Source: Kalmusia sp. IMI 367209 (taxonomy: Eukaryota; Ascomycota; Dothideomycetes; Pleosporales; Didymosphaeriaceae). From it: a stretch of DNA of 64,000 nt. Position 1 is the stretch's first letter, and each line of letters opens with the position of its first letter. Positions 57,953 through 64,000 of this stretch are shown in pieces. Below the pieces are notes generated by a model that was not told the origin of the DNA, did not search any database, and worked only from the letters and a program-made list of their open reading frames with translations. Made by a program: the position numbers and the translations under genes. The DNA lies in NCBI GenBank assembly GCA_027946365.1, contig JAPEUQ010000005.1, positions 2,604,001-2,668,000 of the forward strand. The letters run 5' to 3'.

Positions 57953-59486
57953 TTAACCGCGCCACTCAACCTCAATTATCCATAAGCGCCCACCAGGGGG
58001 TTTGCATGCACGTCGGAATCCGAACCTGGAGTCTGCTTGAGTGACTAGTTCCTGCCATTCGCTAAGCTCCCGTTGCCTTGCGTTCAATAGCTGCATCATT
58101 CCGACGTCCATGTTGCTCCTTACAATCAGCAGGTCTCCCTGGAGAAGTTTGGGGTACTCACATGAGGCGCCTGGCTTCTGATACGGACATTTCTCCGATA
58201 TCTGTAGGCAGCACTTGTTCATGGATTAGGATCAATGCACCGGCCTTCAGAGCCGGGATGAGGTTCCTCAGAATGTTGATACAATACTTATCAGGCCAGT
58301 TGTGAAGGATCCAGCGGAGGTAGTAGATGTCTGCAGTGACTGGCTGAGGCGTAAAGAAGTCGCTGTCAAATGGTTATCACCGATTATTTAGAATGTCGTA
58401 ATCATTTCAGGGCGTAGGGTATTACTTACTGGGCCATAAAGTCGACTTGGTCACTCAAGTCACCCGGAAGCTGTTTCTTGCCCTCTTGAACCACGTCCGG
58501 CAGATCCTGCACGATGCATTTCACTTTCGGGAAGCGCCGTGCAATGCTTAGCGCAACACTTCCATGAGATCCGCCGACATCCACAACGACGCCATCGTCT
58601 GGCCATGCAACGTTTGCGAGAAGTAGGTCCGTGTCGTGATCTTTTTTTCCGGAAGAATAGGACATGGCCTTTGCGAATCGACTGCCTTTTTCTGGATTAG
58701 CCCGGAAGTACTCCCACATGCTCGAGTTGGTGTTATGAGCTAGTGAGAATGCCTGGCGGGCATTAGCTGCTGTGTAACGATTGCCCGGAGCAATGGGAAA
58801 GATAACTTACCGTTTCCCAGTTCTCTTCGGACTTCGGCCATCGTTCTATTGCATCTACAAGCTACTCTCAGGTTAGCTAGCGGCAAGAAGAAGGTCATTC
58901 ACCAAACGCACTCTGTAGCTCGATGGCAAAAACTCTTCCACGGCATTTTGGATGGCATCGCGCAGGTCGGGGTCCTTGGCGAGAGCCTTGGTCAGAGCGG
59001 AGTGCTTTACGACGCCGGGTGAAGGTTCCTCGAATAGATGATGGTTGAGAATTCCATGCCGGATCAATCGTCGCACGTCGTAGGCATTCAGACCAGATGC
59101 ATCGGCTATGGCGTGAAAGGATGACTCGCCGCCCACCGGGAAAGATTGATCCAGCTTGTAACGCAGGATCGCCCTCAGGCTTGTGTTCGCAGTCCACTGC
59201 GATGATGTGAATAACGGTGCGGGTGTCAGAAGTTAGGAACAATTACATTCAGCGCGAGAAGCTCACGAGGACCCATCAATATGGCTCTGAGCTCCTCGCA
59301 TGCCTCAACAGCAGTTACACGGGCCTTTTGGAGCTCGATATTATCTTCTGGAATTTGTACCGATAGCGCTGCAGAGGCATCTAGCGACGGGAATGGGAGG
59401 TCATGAGCTGCGAAGTAGTCGCTTAGAATACTAGTCTTCTGAGAGATTTCGCGTGCTAGCTGAATGATCTTGGGTTCGTCAGACAT
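57953..59486 (-). CDS. SAM-dependent O-methyltransferase (class II, COMT-like)
   Basis: Transfers methyl from S-adenosylmethionine to a hydroxyl of a small molecule, as in many fungal metabolite pathways. Six exons (minus strand), 59247-59486, 58903-59196, 58811-58861, 58430-58752, 58162-58362 and 57953-58118, give 424 residues with consistent phases. The N-terminal helical dimerisation domain (to about residue 180; winged-helix-like YDVRRLIRHGILNHHLFEE) precedes the SAM site VVVDVGGSHGSVALSIARRF (glycine loop at residues 253-260). The catalytic base is His323 in YLRWILHNWPDKYCINIL. LIHEQVLPTDIGE and the C-terminal GGRLWIIEVEWRG complete the fold. The donor of intron 2 could be either of two nearby GTs. 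It sits between two UstYa genes and a membrane protein, consistent with a tailoring enzyme of one pathway. Confidence 0.9.
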
Positions 59487-59832
59487 TGCTGATGGAAATT
59501 GCCACGATATTTGTAGCTTCAAGTAGGGTTATCCTTCGTGGTGGTGGAAGTAATTGATTGTATTTTATGTTGACTTCACTAGCGCGCTTATCGTTTTTGA
59601 TTGAGGTGCAGTGCAGATGTGCGAACAAACCAGAATAAATATGACAATTCCCCCTCGGTTACCTGTACTAGCCGCTTTTATCCTAGACGCATTGCCTCCA
59701 GGCAGCCATCCACAGTAGTCTTTGTCAAAGCCTCTGTGCAATTCGATGTTCCGACCTTCGGACGCCCAGTTCTCACGGTCGTGACCCAGAATTCACTGTT
59801 GTGTTCATCGCACTGTGTCAAATTCAGCTATG
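59487..59832. other. Intergenic between methyltransferase and the Pth11-like gene
   Basis: About 350 bases; nothing recognised. Confidence 0.5.
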
Positions 59833-61272
59833 CTACACAGTGACGAAAGATGATCTTAATACATACGAGTCCTGGTATGCTCTGAGCCATCCACTCTCAT
59901 CTCTCAGGGCTGGCTGGGGCGGAGTAGGCGGAGTCTCCGCCTTTTCTAAGATCGAATCGTCTTGCTTATCACTCTCTCGACTACGTGATCGCAAGAGACC
60001 AAGAGACAATGTACGTCTCAAGCTTTGCTGTACTTTTGCCATTGATAGCCCTCTCGTGAGTGGAAGCAATAGTGGTAGACAAGCGGCGACAATGCCAATG
60101 GCGGCTTCGGCAGCTGGCCAGTATACAATCGGTGCTTGATAATCTAAGTACCTTCTGTAAGCTTTTTCATTGGTAATCTTCTTCGATGAATACATACAGA
60201 GTATATCAGGGTCATTATGCGCGCCTGTAGCATAATATAAGTATATAAATTATCATTGCAGATGGTGGAGCTGTTTCTCTGCACGTACGCTTTTCTGCCA
60301 CACCATACTGAACAACGGTCCTTGCTATGCTAGATATCAAAGTTCTGTGCATCATGTTAGCTCTAAACTCAAAATTATGACTGTCTGACTTACAATGATC
60401 CAAGCAAAAAGACACAGCTGAGTCCAATCTTCTTTTTGGTATCCCAAGACAACTTCCAGACTGTAATCCGTCAGACTTGGTTTTATGTGGTCTAGTCTTA
60501 CGTACCGATAGGAATAGGCAAAACGATGATGAGGCCGTCTGTAGCAGCGTCTGCGTAAGCTTGTGCAAGGAACATTTTCAGTTGTTGTATGCAATGTGAC
60601 GGTCGATGACGCTGGCCTCCCGAGATATCCCACAGCTTCTCCATCTCGGTCCCGCATTCGAACAAGTTTGCGAAAAAGAATGAGATGGTCCAACCGATCG
60701 CAACGTAAAGTAATACGCTAGAGCTCATATCAAACCACTTTGTCCCATTCTTAGCGAATAGGCGACGATAGAATAGAAGAACTGATATCTTCGTAGGACC
60801 GATAGATAGAACCTGAGTCATCATGTTCCCGAAGAGTGCCTAAATTATCTTTGATTAACGTGTTCTTAGACTTATCGGACTGTTCCATGTACCTTCTGGT
60901 GTGTCGAGAAGTGATCGAGATTTAAAACCACGCTTCCCTTAGCATCTCTATTCATATGGCGTCCCAGCCCACCTTTCGCGGTTTCTAGAGTTACATAAGC
61001 TCGCTGCCATATCTAATCTCACGATTCTTGCCTCTTACCATATATAAGAAGGGCTGCAGTAACAAGGCAGAATACCTTCACGTAATCAGCAAACTTCTAT
61101 CCGAATCAAAATGTCAGAACCCACGTACCAGGGCAACTACGATCATCCAATCATCCCACAACAATCTGGAGTTAGTTCGGCGCCTTGCACAAATCCGTAA
61201 AGCTACGAATAAAGTGGGTAAAATAATACACAACACGCCTATCACGTACTGGCGTTCTGGCGATTCTCCCAT
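59833..61272 (-). CDS. Pth11-like seven-helix rhodopsin-fold membrane protein
   Basis: Fungal integral membrane protein of the rhodopsin-like (SAT4/Pth11-related) family, thought to act in surface sensing or, inside clusters, in unknown roles. Seven exons (minus strand), 61129-61272, 61039-61075, 60893-60972, 60506-60839, 60394-60460, 60289-60344 and 59833-60224, give 369 residues, all phases consistent. The family signature is complete: QYVIGVLCIILPTLFVALRI, RLLWDDWMIVVALVFCLVTA, YGGLGRHM, ISVLLFYRRLF, then ATDGLIIVLPIPIVWKLSWD (conserved DxxxxxxPxPxxWxL), KKIGLSCVFLLGSLTLISSI and WPAAEAAIGIVAACLPLLLP. The C-terminal tail is cytoplasmic and charged. Such genes occur in effector and metabolite loci but are not diagnostic of them. 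The start MGESPERQY is the ATG just before the first helix; the frame is open further upstream. Confidence 0.88.
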
Positions 61273-61921
61273 GATTGCGTCGTGGTATATCCACAGAGGG
61301 GAGAAAAGAAGACCAAAGGCAATACCCTCAATCCACAGAGGCCTTGATCTAGGCAAACTGTAGGATTCGCACGCCCGAGCACACGGGCGGGACGGGACGG
61401 CGGGTTCCAATCGGTCCCGCGCACTAGTCATCCGGAGCCCTGATATGCGGGTTGGACGCGACGCGAAGCCAAAGGACCTTGCGCATGCATTACGCTGCGC
61501 CGTATCATCGTTGCGCCGTACAACCTACAATATATCAGTTGACGCAATCGAACGCTCCGGCCCTTAATTTGCTACCGCGCCATTCGCACGAGTATCTGGT
61601 GGTGCACAATTAATTTACAGAAAACGCGGTGCACACACAAAGGCAAGAGGTGGTTCGCAGATCTGCTGTCTATTTCGTATTTCGCTAATTTTAAGTAGCG
61701 AAGTCCGTTCGTATGCCCGGGGTTCTGATGCATTGAAACGAATGCGGAAGAATTGTAGGATGACTACCTGGATTTACCCTTGGTCGGTTGCATCATTGGC
61801 GCAAGCGAGTTGGCTTGGGGGGGCGAGGTGGTACGAGAGCTGCGGTTTTTACGTGAGTCCTGCCATTGATTCAAGTTGCTGTACAGATTTTTTAGAACTC
61901 ATCAACCATTTCATCCATGTA
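61273..61921. promoter_or_regulatory. Divergent promoter region of the Pth11-like gene and UstYa-like gene b
   Basis: The 649 bases lie between divergent starts. Short inverted GC-rich runs occur near 61380-61430 (CACGGGCGGGACGGGACGG). Zinc-cluster regulators bind CGG pairs, but no site can be assigned. Confidence 0.35.
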
Positions 61922-62902
61922 ATGGCTTCCAGAAACAAAGAGCGACCGGAGCTCCAGCCCATGCTTGAAGACTGGGAAGGAGGCACATCCGATGTTGGGA
62001 TATTTCGTATAGAAGAAGCTAGGCCTCGAGTTGGCCCAATGCACGGTTTAATAGTGTTGCTACTCGTTTCTTTAGTGACATCAAATATCTTATGGTGGAC
62101 GAAGTATTCGGCTTCCACGGCGTCCTCGTGTGTTCGACCACAATTAATATACTGTGAGTCTGATTGCAGGAATCCATAGTCATGACCGAAACAAAGACGC
62201 TAAATGGTAACAGCACCTGCAAAAAGCGTCGTCAGCTACGAGCGAAAAACACTATGGCGCAACATTGAAAAAAACGTATACACAGGCCTGCCTCGCCCAG
62301 AATTGGATCAAGCTTGGAGTGAACTATTAAGTCGTAAGTAACACTAAACGCAAAACTCAGTCAGGGCTCACAATTTATTGCAGCAATGACGATTAAACTT
62401 ACTCGAGATGAGCTTGATGCACTTGGAGAGAAATCGTTAGCATTGAAAGATGGCTCTGGGTTTCTGGCTGAGCTCACGGTCTTTCATGAGCTTCATTGCA
62501 TAGCAAGTACTTCATAAAATCACGATGTACTGTTACTTGCTGACACTGAAATATGAAGAAACGCATAAGGAGGCACCTTCATTTTGACTATTACTATCAC
62601 AACCTGACCGAGGATGAGATGGCTCGAGAAACAGCACATATGGGTAAGCTTTGTGATTAGTTATTTTGGTTTCCACTAAGGATATGGTAGATCACTGCCT
62701 CGAATATTGGAGAGAAGCTGCGATGTGCCGAGGAGATATAACACTGTCCACCTTTGTATGGCATGAAGGCAGGCCTTTTTCCAAGGTCAACAGTGACAAC
62801 GAATGCGTGAATTGGGAAAAATTGAGAGTATGGGCCGAAAGCAGAGCTGTCGACTTGTCCGATTCGTCTATAGTTGAATTTTCTCATCATGTTCGGTCGT
62901 AG
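61922..62902 (+). CDS. UstYa family (DUF3328) oxidase, copy b
   Basis: Second UstYa-family protein, 255 residues in five exons: 61922-62153, 62214-62333, 62384-62502, 62559-62643 and 62691-62902. A hydrophilic N-terminus (RNKERPELQPMLEDWEGGTS) precedes one membrane helix (MHGLIVLLLVSLVTSNILWW). The core has TGLPRPELDQAWSELLSP, HELHC (residues 152-156) and HMDHC (184-188) followed by LEYWREAAMCRGDITLST and NECVNWEKLRVWAE, so both HxxHC motifs are intact. Intron 3 has the donor GCAAGT and is read as GC-AG: it is the only join that keeps HELHCI in frame with KRIRRHLHF. The low similarity to copy a outside the motifs suggests an old duplication or separate recruitment. A two-UstYa arrangement is known in dikaritin clusters (UstYa/UstYb). 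Confidence 0.87.
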
Positions 62903-63719
62903 TAGAAGCATGTGTACCCAAGTTATCAATTTCTTTTCATCAACTGAATTCAGATGACGAGACATATAGAACTCTTTTCTTGGTTAAGAATGAAAACATC
63001 GGGGAAGGCATATGAAGGGGTTTTGATCTTGCAAATTCTCAACAGTGGGCTGCAGCGCATATCCGTAACTGCGACTGAAAACCATAATTGTGCGGGTCCT
63101 CTCAGAGCTTCCTACTACCTACCTAAGACAGTATGTCGTTCCCATGTCGAATACGGCCACTTACCCCTCGCCCCAGTGACCACACCTATTCATCAATTTT
63201 CGGACACCGCGACGCCCGTTTGGCCCAGCCCCCCTTGGCAAACGGTCTTGGACCACGAATAATAGATATCTAGCAAGCGCCTAGCTATCGCCTTATCCAC
63301 TTATCACCCGGGGGCCAAAACAATGCTCTTCCGGGGCTACGTTGCTGAGCTCGCCGTGGCACACTGTCGGAGGCATAGCTCTATTTGCACATCATGCACT
63401 AGGAATGCGCTGTGATACGGTCGGAGTGAGACCTCCATTCTACAAGTGGAAGGAAGCTCCATGTAAATGATATTCGTGCTACGTACATGGAACTTGAATT
63501 ACTCTGTTTGTCTGCAAGGCAGATGTTGTTCGCCGGAGTGGTCGCCATGAGCATTGAGGCGACATGGAGATTTAACGAAGGACCGTGGCAATGGAATATA
63601 AAGCTACATGATCTGGCATCCGATTCTTGCAGTTTATTACAACAGATACCAGACATTTTTCTTGTTCCAAGATCTTCATATACCAACCCAAGCCACCATC
63701 TCACTACTCGCACAACAAC
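62903..63719. other. Intergenic upstream of the small peptide gene
   Basis: About 0.8 kb without a supported gene. ATATAAAG at about 63596-63603, roughly 120 bases before the peptide-gene ATG, is a reasonable TATA box. Confidence 0.45.
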
Positions 63720-64000
63720 ATGAAGACCGCCTTGAGCTTCGTCCTCCTCATCGCGAGCTTCGCTACCATGATTTCAGCAATTCCAGTGCCCACAGAAGCT
63801 GGAACCAGTCAGTATTAACCCTCCGAATATCAATCAGTGCTGATCCTATCAGACGTTGATGCCGATGATAATGTTGGAAATCTATGGCTCGCCCAGGTGG
63901 ACGATGAGTCGAACTGAGATACCCAAGGCGATATTGAAGGCAAATCCTGCAGCTACTGGGGTTATTTACACAGGCTCTCGGAAGACCCGACTCCAGAAAG
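63720..64000 (+). CDS. Small secreted peptide gene, cut by the window edge
   Basis: The ATG at 63720 starts a textbook signal peptide (MKTALSFVLLIASFATMISA) followed by IPVPTEAGT. The frame then stops, but a GTCAGT donor at 63808 allows splicing. With the acceptor at 63852 the protein is 50 residues (DADDNVGNLWLAQVDDESN end, stop 63915-63917). With the later AG at 63926-63927 the same frame instead gives DIEGKSCSYWGYLHRLSEDP and runs off the window. Which is right cannot be decided here. Small secreted peptides next to UstYa genes can be RiPP precursors, but no Kex2-flanked repeats are visible in this fragment; an effector or hydrophobin-like protein is equally possible. Confidence 0.45.

Noticed and set aside
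1..64000. Search by eye for CRISPR arrays, prokaryotic operons, rRNA genes and complete transposons
   Set aside because: No regularly spaced direct repeats, no rRNA sequence, and no transposase or reverse-transcriptase motifs were seen; gene structure is eukaryotic throughout.

Overview
This window is from a filamentous ascomycete (Pezizomycotina; a dothideomycete-like plant-associated fungus would fit, but that is inference). Evidence for a fungal nucleus: about 24 recognisable genes with many short introns (mostly 45-120 nt, GT-AG with TGAC/CTAAC-like branch sites), conserved eukaryotic single-copy genes (Sec61 beta, Atg3, Rds3, pinin, CSN6, Pds5, Tti1, Pol X) and Pezizomycotina-specific families (UstYa/DUF3328, Pth11-like rhodopsin-fold proteins, PL4 lyase). 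Exon structures below were worked out by reading frames, splice consensus and family conservation; none was confirmed by transcripts.

Layout. 0-5.1 kb: the 3' part of a Bor1-type anion transporter, Sec61 beta (minus strand, four exons, the first being only the ATG), and a conserved fungal low-complexity protein. 5.1-16.6 kb: a 2.6-kb GC-rich intergenic region, an F-box protein, two fungal membrane proteins, a xylose reductase and an MDR-type NADP oxidoreductase. 16.6-20.9 kb: a gene-poor stretch. 20.9-28.9 kb: a 2-oxoglutarate/Fe(II) oxygenase, Atg3, the spliceosomal pair Rds3 and pinin (head to head), and an epoxide hydrolase. 29-32 kb: gene-poor again. 32-46.5 kb: a zinc polyol dehydrogenase, CSN6 (with an apparent one-base frameshift), a Pol X family DNA polymerase, a small secreted protein, a dual-specificity phosphatase and the cohesin factor Pds5. 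46.9-50.1 kb: Tti1, divergent from Pds5. 50.4-52.6 kb: the remains of one or two secreted/Ser-Thr-rich genes broken in several frames.

53.1-64 kb is the accessory part. First comes a divergent pair for pectin rhamnogalacturonan breakdown (a DUF1961-like secreted protein and a PL4 rhamnogalacturonate lyase). Then follows a candidate specialised-metabolite locus: two UstYa-family (DUF3328) genes with both HxxHC motifs intact, an O-methyltransferase and a Pth11-like seven-helix membrane protein, ending at the window edge in the start of a small secreted-peptide gene. UstYa proteins catalyse peptide macrocyclisation and related oxidations in dikaritin-type RiPP pathways, so this locus is the best candidate in the window for an undescribed system; its right boundary lies outside the window.

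Themes. (1) Pentose/polyol use: xylose reductase and a polyol dehydrogenase, 18 kb apart, each with a GGCTAA (XlnR-type) site upstream. (2) Genome maintenance and splicing genes in head-to-head pairs (Pds5/Tti1; Rds3/pinin). (3) Plant cell-wall degradation beside a specialised-metabolism locus.
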